A DNA stretch of 64,000 nt, from positions 744,001 to 808,000 of the forward strand of contig NZ_JBLUWW010000003.1 in assembly GCF_048323655.1 (NCBI RefSeq). The letters are read 5' to 3'. The DNA comes from Salinimicrobium soli (GTDB lineage: Bacteria > Bacteroidota > Bacteroidia > Flavobacteriales > Flavobacteriaceae). Below, piece after piece: positions 33,160 to 42,326 of this stretch. The translations under genes and the position numbers were made by a program. Under the pieces are notes generated by a model. That model was not told where the DNA came from. It saw only the letters and a list, made by a program, of their open reading frames with translations, and ran no database searches. Within the stretch, counting starts at the first letter, position 1. Each line of letters begins with the position of its first letter.

Positions 33160-34440
33160 ATGGGCGAAACCACCCGCGACCTCAGTAATTTCCTGGCAAA
33201 CTATTTTATTGAACAAGGCATGGAGCCGGCGATAGCTCATTTTCTCAACATGCTTATCAATGTTGCTATTGTTTTCATTCTTTGGTATGTCATACATTAC
33301 ATTACCAAAAAGGTGCTGCTGCAGGCATATCATTCCTTCACCGACAAAACGGAAAATACTTTTGACGATTTCCTGGTGCAAAGTAATTTTCCCCGGTATG
33401 TAAGTAACATTTTTCCGTTACTGCTGCTCATTTTTACCGTACCGGTCATTTTTGAAGATTACCCTCAACTCCTCGAGGTTTTCAATAAGGCAGTAGACAT
33501 TTATATTATAATTCTCATCGTCCTGATTTGTCGTAGCCTGTTGCGCACCACCAACAGCTACATGAAGACTCATGAAAGGTACAGGGACAAACCCATTGAG
33601 AGTTACACGCAGGTGTTAATGATCATTTTCTGGGCCTTAGGAATCATCTTCATTTTTTCTGAATTGACGGAAAGGTCGGTAGTGAATTTCCTTATTTCCC
33701 TGGGAGCCGCTTCAGCAATTATCTTGTTTATTTTTAAAGATACCATTCTCGGTTTTGTTGCTTCTATACAGGTATCCGTGAATGATATCGTGCGTATTGG
33801 AGACTGGATCACCTTCAGCAAATATGGAGCTGATGGATTTGTGACCGAAATAAATCTCGCAACCGTGCGGGTACAGAACTGGGACAACACCTATACCACC
33901 ATTCCAACTTATTATCTCACTGCCGATTCTTTTCAAAACTGGCGTGGTATGCAGGACTCACCCGGGAGAAGGATCAAGCGCAGCCTTTATATAAAACAGA
34001 ATTCCATCAGGTATATTGATGATAAAGATATCGCCCGTTTTGAAGAATACAATCTTGTTGGGCAATACATTAAAGAGCGGCAGCAGGAGATCAATGATTA
34101 CAATCAAAAGACCGGAGCTAATAAAAAGTACCTGATCAATGGAAGGCATCAGACCAACCTGGGAGTATTTAGAAGGTACGCGCTATCTTATCTTAAATCC
34201 CATCCTCAGATCAACCAGGATATGACCATGATGGTACGGCACCTTCCACCTACCACGCAGGGAATTCCACTAGAGATCTATTGTTTCAGTAAAGACAAAC
34301 GGTGGGAATATTTTGAAGCCATTACCGCTGATATCTTTGATCATCTTATAGCGGCTATCCCCTATTTTGACCTTCAGTTATTTGAATCACCTTCCGGGGA
34401 TGACATTATAAAATCTCTGAAACACCTCGTAAAAGAATAG
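33160..34440 (+). CDS. mechanosensitive channel, MscS family (YbdG/Ynai-like)
   Basis: A 426-residue membrane protein with about five N-terminal helices, then the conserved pore helix and beta domain: SLGAASAIILFIFKDTILGFVASIQVSVNDIVRIGDWI (33695-33810 region). This VxxDIVRIGDWI turn is typical of MscS-type cytosolic rims. The C-terminal soluble domain is long and fits the YbdG/MscM-like branch. It opens upon membrane tension to release solutes. In an operon with DUF3817. A terminator follows. Confidence 0.87.
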   Translation: MGETTRDLSNFLANYFIEQGMEPAIAHFLNMLINVAIVFILWYVIHYITKKVLLQAYHSFTDKTENTFDDFLVQSNFPRYVSNIFPLLLLIFTVPVIFEDYPQLLEVFNKAVDIYIIILIVLICRSLLRTTNSYMKTHERYRDKPIESYTQVLMIIFWALGIIFIFSELTERSVVNFLISLGAASAIILFIFKDTILGFVASIQVSVNDIVRIGDWITFSKYGADGFVTEINLATVRVQNWDNTYTTIPTYYLTADSFQNWRGMQDSPGRRIKRSLYIKQNSIRYIDDKDIARFEEYNLVGQYIKERQQEINDYNQKTGANKKYLINGRHQTNLGVFRRYALSYLKSHPQINQDMTMMVRHLPPTTQGIPLEIYCFSKDKRWEYFEAITADIFDHLIAAIPYFDLQLFESPSGDDIIKSLKHLVKE

Positions 34441-34447
34441 TTATTAG

Positions 34448-34478
34448 ACCCCTGTAAAAATGCAGGGGTTTCTTTTTT
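34448..34478 (+). terminator. rho-independent terminator after MscS
   Basis: ACCCCTG (34448-34454) / CAGGGGT (34463-34469) with loop TAAAAATG and T run TTCTTTTTT. Confidence 0.85.
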
Positions 34479-34561
34479 AAGAAGCTTTTAGGTAATATAA
34501 AGCTACTTCTGCAGTGAATATGTACTACCTTTAAAGGTTAAACATCTATACTCCTCCAAAA

Positions 34562-35665
34562 ATGACATTTAAAGGATTCCTCCAGGGCTTCGGAATTGTA
34601 GCAGTCATTCTTTCAATTTTTCCTTTTGTTGCTTCCGATTACTGGTGGATACGAATGTTTGATTATCCACACGTACAATTGACCCTGCTCACGTTGATCG
34701 CCCTGCTTTCTTATTTCATCAGTTTTGATATTCGCAGTTGGAGAGATTACGCCTTTATGGGAATATTGGGAGTCTGCTTTATTCTGCAGCTCACCAAGAT
34801 CTATCCCTATACCCCTTTAGCGGAAAAACAGGTGAAAGAAAATGACCTGGTAGATCCTCAAAGGACCCTTAGCATATTAGCATTAAATGTGCTGCAAAAG
34901 AACACAGAATATAAAAAGGTCATTGACGAGGTACTGACCAAAGATGCCGACTTACTCATTTTTACTGAAACTGACCAAATATGGCAAAAAGAACTTCGGA
35001 AAGGTCTAAGTAATTTTGGTTATGATTACCGGCTCGAAATGCCTTTGGATAACACCTACGGAATGATCCTGTATTCCAAATATCGTTTAATTGATCCCCA
35101 GATAAAATTTTTATTGCAGGACAGTATTCCGTCAATGCACATGTTGATGAGGCTACCTTCAGAAGAGGTTATTGAAATTCATATTATTCATCCCACGCCT
35201 CCTCTTCCACCGCACGACGCATCTTCTACAGACAGAGATGCGATGATGATGATGGTCGCAAAAATGGCTAATAACTCGAAATTTCCGGTGATAGTAGCGG
35301 GGGATTTCAATGATGTAGCCTGGTCTGAATCAACTTCCCTTTTTCAAAATGTGAGTCAGTTACTGGATCCCCGGATTGGAAGAGGTTTCTACAATACCTT
35401 CAACTCCAATATTTTCCTTTTTAGGTGGCCGCTGGATCACTTATTTGTTTCTGAAGAATTCAAACTTATGGATCTGCAGGTGGGCAGCAATGTAGGATCA
35501 GATCATTTTCCTTACTACGCAAAACTGATGCTGGAGCCTTTTCCTAACGGGAATAAGGAAATTGAACCTCCTTCAAAGGATGAACTTGAGGATGCTGAAA
35601 AGCAAATAGAGAAAGAAAATAAAAAAGACGCCGAAGAGAAAAAAGAAGCTGCCGAAGGGAATTAA
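34562..35665 (+). CDS. membrane-anchored endonuclease/exonuclease/phosphatase-family protein
   Basis: A 367-residue protein with three N-terminal membrane helices (about residues 5-25, 36-56 and 64-84) and an EEP catalytic domain. Visible motifs are LNVLQKN (N of the first motif), FTETDQ (Glu), IHIIHPTPPLPP, AGDFNDVAWS (Asp/Asn pair), LDHLFVS and GSDHFPYYAKL (catalytic Asp-His). The active site is outside the membrane. Such proteins hydrolyse phosphodiesters or phosphate esters; the substrate is unknown. The tail is a 35-residue Lys/Glu-rich segment. Its TAA overlaps the stop of the opposite thioesterase gene. Confidence 0.83.
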   Translation: MTFKGFLQGFGIVAVILSIFPFVASDYWWIRMFDYPHVQLTLLTLIALLSYFISFDIRSWRDYAFMGILGVCFILQLTKIYPYTPLAEKQVKENDLVDPQRTLSILALNVLQKNTEYKKVIDEVLTKDADLLIFTETDQIWQKELRKGLSNFGYDYRLEMPLDNTYGMILYSKYRLIDPQIKFLLQDSIPSMHMLMRLPSEEVIEIHIIHPTPPLPPHDASSTDRDAMMMMVAKMANNSKFPVIVAGDFNDVAWSESTSLFQNVSQLLDPRIGRGFYNTFNSNIFLFRWPLDHLFVSEEFKLMDLQVGSNVGSDHFPYYAKLMLEPFPNGNKEIEPPSKDELEDAEKQIEKENKKDAEEKKEAAEGN

Positions 35666-36051
35666 TGCCCTAGCCTGTCTTTCACATATTCGATCTTTGT
35701 TTTGCCATGAGGTTTAGGTTTTCCATGCTCATCAAGGCAGACCATTACAATCTTTTCTATAGCAATAATGCTTTCCCGGGTCATTTTGTTCCTCACCTCG
35801 CAGCGCAGCGTAAGAGAAGCCGTACCGAATTTCACCACATCCATTCCAATTTCCACAATATCTCCCTCGCGGGCGGAGCTTCTAAAATCTATCTCGCTCA
35901 TGTACTTGGTAACCGTTTTAGGATTCTCCAGTTGTATGATTGCATAAAGAGCAGCCTCTTCGTCTATCCACTCTAATAGCCGACCACCAAATAAAGTTCC
36001 GTTGGGATTAAGATCTTGTGGTTTGATCCATTTTCGGGTGTGAAATCTCAT
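35662..36051 (-). CDS. acyl-CoA thioesterase (hotdog, YciA-like)
   Basis: A 129-residue single hotdog domain. NPNGTLFGGRLLEWIDEEAA (from about residue 16) is the YciA-type helix with catalytic Asp. The rest has RSSAREGDIVEIGMDVVKFG and a C-terminal helix. It hydrolyses acyl-CoA. It is the last gene of the thioesterase-Nudix-dehydrogenase run, 1 bp after the Nudix stop. Its stop overlaps that of the opposite EEP gene at 35662-35665 without a terminator between. Confidence 0.88.
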   Translation of the reverse strand: MRFHTRKWIKPQDLNPNGTLFGGRLLEWIDEEAALYAIIQLENPKTVTKYMSEIDFRSSAREGDIVEIGMDVVKFGTASLTLRCEVRNKMTRESIIAIEKIVMVCLDEHGKPKPHGKTKIEYVKDRLGH

Positions 36052-36052
36052 A

Positions 36053-36496
36053 TTATTTTTTCTTTTCGGTAAAGATAGTTTGTTTGAAGCGGTCTATTGC
36101 AACCTGGATAATTTCATCATGATCAAAGGCCAAGGCCGGTAAATTATCTAAAGGAAACCATTGGGCATCTTCAGCATCGTCATTTCCTGTTACTTTTTCT
36201 TCGGAAGTTATTACCCCAAAAAAGGCAATACTAATGGTCCTTCCCCGGGGATCTCGATCTACTTTTCCAAAAGCTTTTAATTGGTGCAAGTCTGAAATTT
36301 CCAGTCCTGTCTCTTCCTTCAGTTCCCTTGCCGCACCTTTTTCCATAGCTTCATCTTCTTCCAGAAATCCTCCCGGTATTGCCCACTGCCCTTTAAAAGG
36401 ATCTTTTTTCCGTTTTACCAGAAGGACCTTTTCCTTAGAACCATTTTTAAGAAATACCACACAATCTGTGGTAACTGAAATATTTTGCTTCGGCAT
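36053..36496 (-). CDS. Nudix hydrolase
   Basis: A 147-residue Nudix protein. The Nudix box lies at residues 43-65: G43, E49, R57-E58-L59, E61-E62, G64. Upstream strand VKRKKDPFKGQWAIPGG is standard. Hydrolyses nucleoside diphosphate linked to another group (NDP-sugar, ADP-ribose, NADH or 8-oxo-nucleotide). It is 2 bp downstream of the aldehyde dehydrogenase stop, in the same operon. Confidence 0.92.
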   Translation of the reverse strand: MPKQNISVTTDCVVFLKNGSKEKVLLVKRKKDPFKGQWAIPGGFLEEDEAMEKGAARELKEETGLEISDLHQLKAFGKVDRDPRGRTISIAFFGVITSEEKVTGNDDAEDAQWFPLDNLPALAFDHDEIIQVAIDRFKQTIFTEKKK

Positions 36497-36498
36497 AC

Positions 36499-37857
36499 TT
36501 AGAATTTATTGATATAGACTGTTTGAATATTGACGAATTCCCTGATCCCTAAATGGGAAAGTTCCCTTCCGTACCCCGAACCTTTAGTGCCTCCAAACGG
36601 AAGTCGGGGATCACTTTTTACAAGTTCGTTGATAAAGACAGCACCATCCTCAAAGCGGGGAATTATTTTTTTAGCTTCCTCCATGTTTTGCGTGAACACA
36701 GAAACACCGAGGCCAAAATTGGTAGCATTCACCAGTTCAACTGCCTCATCGACATCTTTAAAAGTGGTAACCCCTATAGCCGGACCAAAGGTTTCCTCTT
36801 GAAATACGGGCATTTCGCGAGTTACTCCGATCAGGATAGTTGGTTGGTAATAAGCTCCCTCGCGTTTGCCTCCGAGTTCGATCTTTGCACCCTGTTTTAC
36901 CGACCTCTGAACCTGGTCTTCAAGATCTTCAGCCAGATCTTCCCGGGCCTGCACTCCTATATAAGTATCTTCTTCCATAGGGTCACCGCTCTTCAAATCT
37001 TTCACTGCCTTTTTGAACTTCTCCATAAATTCGTCAGCAATACTTTCCTGAAGTAACAGCCGCTTTCCAGCTATGCAACTCTGACCTGTATTCTGGAATC
37101 TTGCCTGTACACAAACTTTGACTGATTCCTCCAGATCTGCATCCTTTAGGACTACCAACGCATTACTGCCGCCCAGTTCTAAAACCGTTTTCTTAATCTT
37201 TTTACCCGCAGCTGCTGCAACTGCACTTCCGGCTTTTGTACTTCCTGTAAGAGTAACTGCTTTTACGTGTTCATCGTTTATTACCTCTTCCACTTTTTTA
37301 CTGCCTATAACCAGGTTCTGAAAGCAGCCTTCCGGAAAACCTGCCCGCTCAAATACCTTCTGAATGTTGTTGGCAGACATCATAACGTTGCTTGCATGTT
37401 TAAGAACTCCCACATTTCCGGCCATAAGAGCCGGAGCGGCAAATCGGAATACCTGCCAAAAAGGGTAATTCCAGGGCATAATTGCCAGGACTGTTCCCAA
37501 TGGGGCATAGCGTACATAACTTTGATCTGCATCGGTCTCGATCTCCAGATCCTTTAGCTGAGATTCAGCATTTTCCGAATAATATTCACAAACCCACGCG
37601 CATTTTTCAACTTCTGCAATTGCCTGTTTTATAGGTTTCCCCATTTCGCGACTAATGGTTTCAGCATAATCCCGGGAATTCTTCTTCAATTCTTCCGCAG
37701 CTTTTTTCATGAGTTTTGCCCGTTCCTCAAAGGTGGTCTTAGACCATTGCTTAAAACGGGAATCTGCTTTTTCCAGGGCTTTATCTATATCTTCGGAAGT
37801 AAATTCCCTGTGTTCCTCCAGGGTTTCACCTGAATAGGGATTTTTGGAAAGTATCAT
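36499..37857 (-). CDS. NAD-dependent succinate-semialdehyde dehydrogenase
   Basis: A 452-residue aldehyde dehydrogenase. NTGQSCIAGKRL has the catalytic Cys, LELGGSNALVVLKDAD the general-base Glu, and PWNYPFWQVFRFAAPALMAGN the cofactor loop. The short N terminus (ILSKNPYSGE) and length of about 455 match the Sad/GabD2-type succinate-semialdehyde dehydrogenases. Converts succinic semialdehyde to succinate with NAD(P). First gene of an operon with the Nudix and thioesterase genes. Confidence 0.88.
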   Translation of the reverse strand: MILSKNPYSGETLEEHREFTSEDIDKALEKADSRFKQWSKTTFEERAKLMKKAAEELKKNSRDYAETISREMGKPIKQAIAEVEKCAWVCEYYSENAESQLKDLEIETDADQSYVRYAPLGTVLAIMPWNYPFWQVFRFAAPALMAGNVGVLKHASNVMMSANNIQKVFERAGFPEGCFQNLVIGSKKVEEVINDEHVKAVTLTGSTKAGSAVAAAAGKKIKKTVLELGGSNALVVLKDADLEESVKVCVQARFQNTGQSCIAGKRLLLQESIADEFMEKFKKAVKDLKSGDPMEEDTYIGVQAREDLAEDLEDQVQRSVKQGAKIELGGKREGAYYQPTILIGVTREMPVFQEETFGPAIGVTTFKDVDEAVELVNATNFGLGVSVFTQNMEEAKKIIPRFEDGAVFINELVKSDPRLPFGGTKGSGYGRELSHLGIREFVNIQTVYINKF

Positions 37858-38014
37858 AAAAATTGGCTTTTTTTAAAGGTAAAAAGAAGCCTTCAGTAAA
37901 CGAAACTATTAAAATGAATTTAACTGAAGCCCATTGTTCATAAGCCGTTTATAAATCTGGATGGCCCGGTCCTAAATGGTATGACTTTTTCTGTATATTT
38001 AAGAAAAACCTCCC

Positions 38015-38422
38015 ATGGAAGAGCGCGATCCCAACCTGCTTAGAGCGCGGCCGGAGATTCCGGCGGCCCGAATCTCAGAACGAATGATGCCTGATGAAAA
38101 ATTTCAAAACCAGACCCTTCGGCCGGTGATAAAGCTGCAGAACGATCTGCTGCTGGAAGCCTTTCGGAATTACGTAAATAAACACAAGAATGTGTTCTAT
38201 ACGCTTTCCGTAGAAAAAAGGCTGCACTACATTGAAAATGCCATTCAGAAGGATATGAAATTCAGGAATAGCCTCAAAGGAATGGTGATTGGTCAGTTTA
38301 CCATTGAGGAATACCGTTTCTATATTACCAATTCATCTGCACTGAATAAACGGATGATGAACCTGGTAAAAGAAAGGATTCAAAGCAACATTCAACTGCT
38401 GGATCCATTGACTGTGGTATAG
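38015..38422 (+). CDS. conserved hypothetical protein, 135 aa
   Basis: A soluble, basic 135-residue helical protein found in flavobacteria. It starts MEERDPNLLRARPEIPAARI and continues with long helices (RPVIKLQNDLLLEAFRNYVNKH, NVFYTLSVEKRLHYIENAIQKD). Similar proteins are sometimes labelled glyoxalase, but none of the glyoxalase metal-binding motifs is visible. Function unknown. It stands alone; a TGTATATTTA -7-like element precedes it by about 20 bp. Confidence 0.6.
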   Translation: MEERDPNLLRARPEIPAARISERMMPDEKFQNQTLRPVIKLQNDLLLEAFRNYVNKHKNVFYTLSVEKRLHYIENAIQKDMKFRNSLKGMVIGQFTIEEYRFYITNSSALNKRMMNLVKERIQSNIQLLDPLTVV

Positions 38423-38476
38423 GCCATTCGCCCGAAACCAGCCAATATTAAACTTTTCCTAATTGTTCTTGATTCC

Positions 38477-38512
38477 ATATTGCGTTCTTTAATTTTATGA
38501 AAAACGCAATAT
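38477..38512 (+). promoter_or_regulatory. inverted repeat bracketing the -7 box of the gene at 38513
   Basis: Perfect 10-bp arms, ATATTGCGTT (38477-38486) and AACGCAATAT (38503-38512), separated by 16 bp that contain TAATTTTA (38490-38497), a -7 box. The right arm ends directly at the ATG. The left arm is upstream of the transcription start, so this is more likely a DNA operator than an RNA hairpin. Confidence 0.55.
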
Positions 38513-38965
38513 ATGAGCATTAATAAAGAAGAATTATTCAATAAATGTCTGGATACCGTTAACAGACGGATAGAACAGTATAATGAAGCCCTCGAGAGTA
38601 TTAGCGGGGAAGATGAAGAACACAATTTTCATCCCGATTTTGATGAATACGGAAATAAAGGGGAAATGCTCACGGAATATGAAAAGAATGCTGCGTACCT
38701 GGATAGAGTGCGTAACATGAAAGAGACCCTTGCTAACATTGACATTCATCATCGAAGTGAAACTGTGCGCCGGGGTAGCGTGGTCGAGACCAATAGCCAC
38801 TATTATTTTATCTCAATTCCTCTTGGGGAGATCGACATGGAAAGCGGAAGTAAAGTCTATGCAATATCTACAGATGCACCTATTTATGAGCATTTAGAAG
38901 GTAAACGAGCCGGAGACAGTTTTACATTCCATGACCAAAAAGTGAAGATCGTAAAGGTCTGGTAA
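38513..38965 (+). CDS. GreA/GreB-type C-terminal domain protein
   Basis: A 150-residue protein. The N-terminal part is a charged helix (about residues 1-75). The C-terminal half (TVRRGSVVETNSHYYFISIPLGEI, then VYAISTDAPIYEHLEGKRAGDSFTFHDQKVKIVKVW) matches the FKBP-like C-terminal domain of transcription elongation factors GreA/GreB. The usual N-terminal coiled coil with DFEE-type acidic tip is not recognisable, so it may modulate RNA polymerase rather than stimulate cleavage (Rnk- or Gfh-like). A 10-bp inverted repeat brackets its promoter. Confidence 0.78.
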   Translation: MSINKEELFNKCLDTVNRRIEQYNEALESISGEDEEHNFHPDFDEYGNKGEMLTEYEKNAAYLDRVRNMKETLANIDIHHRSETVRRGSVVETNSHYYFISIPLGEIDMESGSKVYAISTDAPIYEHLEGKRAGDSFTFHDQKVKIVKVW

Positions 38966-38968
38966 ATC

Positions 38969-41014
38969 TTATTCGGGATATTCGATCCTGAGATGGTAGA
39001 TGTTCTTCAATTTTCGCTTCAACACCTTTTTGACCTGTTGAATATCCATAAACGTAATATCTGCGTTTAGGAATTGCCCCTCCTCCATTTGTTTGTTGAT
39101 GATCTTTTCTACAAACTCATCAATCAGGCGGGCATTTGGTTCCTTAATACTTTTACTGGCTGCTTCCACACTATCACACATCATCAAGATCGCTGTTTCT
39201 TTACTGAAAGGCATAGGTCCCGGATACCTGAAATCATCGGGATCTACATTTTCGTTGACCTCTTTTTCCTTCTGAAGGAAATAATAGACCGTGGTAGTAC
39301 CGTGGTGCGTCCTTATGAAGTCGATCACCCTGTCGGGCAGATTCCTCTTTTTAGCGATCTCAATCCCGTTGATCACATGTTCGATAATAATATCGGCACT
39401 CTCTCTTGGAGATAGTTCGTCATGGGAGTTGACCGAAGTGGTCTGGTTCTCTGTAAAGAAGGTTGGATTCTTCATTTTTCCGATATCATGGTATAACGCT
39501 CCTACCCTCGCCAACATTGAATTGGCCCCAATCTCGTTGGAAGCAGCTTCGGCCAGGTTCGCAACGTTGAGGGAGTGGTGAAAAGTTCCCGGCGCTTTAT
39601 CTGAAAGCTCTTTCAGCAAGGCAGAATTTGTATCGGAAAGTTCAAGCAGTGACATATCAGAAATAAGTCCGAAGACCTTTTCATAAGCGTAGATAAGCGG
39701 CTGCACAAATAAGGTAGCAAGTCCGCCGAGGAGGAACATCAGAAAAGTTTCGGGTTCCACTTCGTAAATAGACCCTTCCTGAATAATCGTAAAAGCAAAG
39801 TAAGAGAGAATATACACCAGGGTGATCTGCCCTACAGTGATGAACAAATTTGCCCTTTTATAAAGTTCAGAAACGGTAAGGATGGTAACAATTCCCGCAA
39901 TGATCTGCAGAAACATGTATTCGTAACTATCCGGTACAATGAAGCCCAGCAATAGCACCGTAATAACATGTGTAAATAATCCCAGTCGGGAATCAAAAAA
40001 GCCCTTAATAGTCAGAGGTAAGATACATAGCGGCACCACATAGACGTACTGCACATTAAATTTAATGATGAGCGTGGTTAGCAGCACCATGAGGAGCACG
40101 TTAAAGAAAACGAATGTGACCTTTATATTGTTCTGGAAAATATCATATCGATATTTCCTTATAAACAGCATCAGCATGAGCAAAGCCAGGAATACAAGCA
40201 TTCCGTAACCAAGGACCACCCAATAATAATTTGCCTTACTCCATACCTGGGATTCATATTCGGCTTTCAGGGAGTTCAGGATCTGGAGCTTATCCCCTTC
40301 CACTACTTCTCCTTTGGCCACTATAATAGTGCCCCGTTCTACACTCCCGCGGGTATAAGATATCTGGTTGTATTTACTTTCCAGGTCATTTTTGGTGAGG
40401 GTTTCATTATAGGAAACGTTAGGCTTAACGGTATCAAAGAATAAACCTACGAGTTCTTCCCTGAACAATTGCAGGCCGCCCTGATCGATCCTTTTGTTGA
40501 GATAATCTCTAAGCCCTGTTTGCTTCAGAACATTCTGGTATGCCACTTCTGTGGCCTCGTTTCCCTTTCTAAGATAGATGAGCTGGTTTGGATTTAGTGG
40601 AACAATTTCCTGAAGCAATCCGTTCTCATAAATGTCGTTTGCCGTTTTGTTTACAAAATTGCGGAGTTTTGTTGTTTCCTGCCGGCTGAGTGTATCCGGA
40701 AAAAGTTCAGTGAATTCCTGTTCCAAAGCAGCTTTTACACCTTCGGCAACATCAGCATTATAATCGTAATAAGGAATATGGGTCTTATTGATCTTATTTT
40801 TTTCTGCGGAAATTTCTTCCGGAGTCTTTAAAATCGCAAAATCAAAAGGAGCATAGAGATTCTCATATTGCCAGGGTTTGCCTTTCGGAATCTCATACTT
40901 GAATTTACCTCCTTTAGGAAAAAGATAAACGATGAGGAAAGTGGTGAGCAGAAATAAAAAAACTTTATAAAAAAGGTCCTGATTTTTATAAAGGTAATTC
41001 ACAAATGATTTCAT
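38969..41014 (-). CDS. 7TM-HD-domain c-di-AMP phosphodiesterase (PgpH type)
   Basis: A 681-residue protein with PgpH architecture: one N-terminal helix (15-34), a large extracytoplasmic 7TM-7TMR-HDED domain (about 40-260), seven membrane helices (about 265-430) and a cytoplasmic HD domain. HD residues include FHHSLNVANLAEAAS (first His), LYHDIGKMKNP (His-Asp), and RTHHGTT and DSVEAASKS further on. Such enzymes split cyclic di-AMP, so the cell probably signals with that nucleotide. Its stop is 3 bp from that of the convergent GreA-C-like gene. Confidence 0.88.
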   Translation of the reverse strand: MKSFVNYLYKNQDLFYKVFLFLLTTFLIVYLFPKGGKFKYEIPKGKPWQYENLYAPFDFAILKTPEEISAEKNKINKTHIPYYDYNADVAEGVKAALEQEFTELFPDTLSRQETTKLRNFVNKTANDIYENGLLQEIVPLNPNQLIYLRKGNEATEVAYQNVLKQTGLRDYLNKRIDQGGLQLFREELVGLFFDTVKPNVSYNETLTKNDLESKYNQISYTRGSVERGTIIVAKGEVVEGDKLQILNSLKAEYESQVWSKANYYWVVLGYGMLVFLALLMLMLFIRKYRYDIFQNNIKVTFVFFNVLLMVLLTTLIIKFNVQYVYVVPLCILPLTIKGFFDSRLGLFTHVITVLLLGFIVPDSYEYMFLQIIAGIVTILTVSELYKRANLFITVGQITLVYILSYFAFTIIQEGSIYEVEPETFLMFLLGGLATLFVQPLIYAYEKVFGLISDMSLLELSDTNSALLKELSDKAPGTFHHSLNVANLAEAASNEIGANSMLARVGALYHDIGKMKNPTFFTENQTTSVNSHDELSPRESADIIIEHVINGIEIAKKRNLPDRVIDFIRTHHGTTTVYYFLQKEKEVNENVDPDDFRYPGPMPFSKETAILMMCDSVEAASKSIKEPNARLIDEFVEKIINKQMEEGQFLNADITFMDIQQVKKVLKRKLKNIYHLRIEYPE

Positions 41015-41126
41015 AAAAACAAATCTCTTTTCAAATGTAGTAAAAAAAGGCGGCTGATGCTTCGTGGTTGGTTTCTTCCTGATAAAATGATTAAATTCGC
41101 AAGGATTAAACTAAAACTTAGAAATA

Positions 41127-42305
41127 ATGAATAAGGAAGTAGTAATAGTAAGCGCCGTAAGAACTCCAATAGGTAGTTTCCTGGGCAGCTTATCAACTGT
41201 ACCCGCCACCAAACTGGGTTCTATAGCTATTAAAGGAGCACTTGATAAAATTAACCTGAAGCCTGAACTGGTAGATGAAGTTTTGATGGGAAATGTGGTG
41301 CAGGCCGGGAATGGACAGGCTCCAGCAAGGCAGGCAGCCCTGGGTGCCGGAATACCTAAAGAAGTTCCCTGTACTACTGTAAATAAAGTTTGTGCCAGTG
41401 GAATGAAGTCTGTAATGCAGGCTGCACAGGCCATTGCTCTGGGAGATGCTTCTATTGTTGTTGCCGGTGGAATGGAAAATATGAGCATGATCCCTCACTA
41501 CCTCTACCTTCGAAAAGGGCAAAAATTTGGCCCTGCACAAATGGAAGACGGAATGCAAAAAGACGGACTTGTAGATGCATATGATCATAATGCCATGGGT
41601 GTTGCTGCAGACCATTGTGCAAAAGAGCATCATTTCAGCCGCGAGGAGCAGGATAAATTTGCCATTCAGTCCTACACCCGATCCAAAAAGGCCTGGGAAG
41701 CAGGGAAATTTGATGACGAAGTAGTTCCTGTAGAAGTTCCACAGCGTAAGGGAGATCCTTTAGTTGTTAATGAAGATGAGGAATACAAGAACGTATTTAT
41801 GGACAAGATCCCTTCCCTACGTCCTGCATTTGGAAAAGAAGGAACGGTAACCGCGGCAAATGCCTCTACTATTAACGATGGTGCTGCTGCACTTGTACTT
41901 ATGAGCCGTGAAAAAGCAGATGAACTGGGATTAACTCCACTGGCTACTATCAAAAGTTACGCAGATGCTGCTACAGATCCAATTTGGTTTACTACAGCGC
42001 CTTCCAAAGCGCTTCCGAAAGCCATTGATAAAGCAGGTATCTCTATGGACAACGTAGATTACTTTGAATTTAATGAAGCCTTTTCTGTAGTAGGATTGGT
42101 AAATATGAAGATCCTGGGACTAAAAGGCGATAATGTAAATGTGAATGGTGGAGCTGTTTCATTAGGTCATCCACTGGGGTGCTCAGGAGCACGTATCATC
42201 GTAACCTTACTGAACGTATTAAAACAGAACAACGGAAAAATTGGAGCAGCTGCAATTTGTAATGGTGGTGGCGGTGCTTCTGCCATGATCCTGGAGCGTC
42301 ATTAA
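41127..42305 (+). CDS. acetyl-CoA C-acyltransferase (thiolase)
   Basis: A 392-residue thiolase. Catalytic Cys89 in NKVCASGMK, catalytic His in GHPLGCSGAR (whose Cys is the second catalytic Cys region), and the C-terminal CNGGGGASAMILE motif are clear. Condenses two acetyl-CoA or cleaves 3-ketoacyl-CoA. It could serve acetoacetyl-CoA synthesis or beta-oxidation; with no beta-oxidation genes nearby the direction cannot be told. It lies 21 bp before the NlpC/P60 gene, so they may share a transcript. Confidence 0.92.
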   Translation: MNKEVVIVSAVRTPIGSFLGSLSTVPATKLGSIAIKGALDKINLKPELVDEVLMGNVVQAGNGQAPARQAALGAGIPKEVPCTTVNKVCASGMKSVMQAAQAIALGDASIVVAGGMENMSMIPHYLYLRKGQKFGPAQMEDGMQKDGLVDAYDHNAMGVAADHCAKEHHFSREEQDKFAIQSYTRSKKAWEAGKFDDEVVPVEVPQRKGDPLVVNEDEEYKNVFMDKIPSLRPAFGKEGTVTAANASTINDGAAALVLMSREKADELGLTPLATIKSYADAATDPIWFTTAPSKALPKAIDKAGISMDNVDYFEFNEAFSVVGLVNMKILGLKGDNVNVNGGAVSLGHPLGCSGARIIVTLLNVLKQNNGKIGAAAICNGGGGASAMILERH

Positions 42306-42326
42306 TATTCTGATACCCCCGAATTA

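Noticed and set aside
36553..37056. 167-residue plus-strand frame
   Set aside because: Opposite strand of the dehydrogenase gene, no family features.
38015..38422. label glyoxalase for the 135-aa protein
   Set aside because: No glyoxalase metal-binding pattern (paired His/Glu in beta-alpha-beta-beta-beta units); it is helical.
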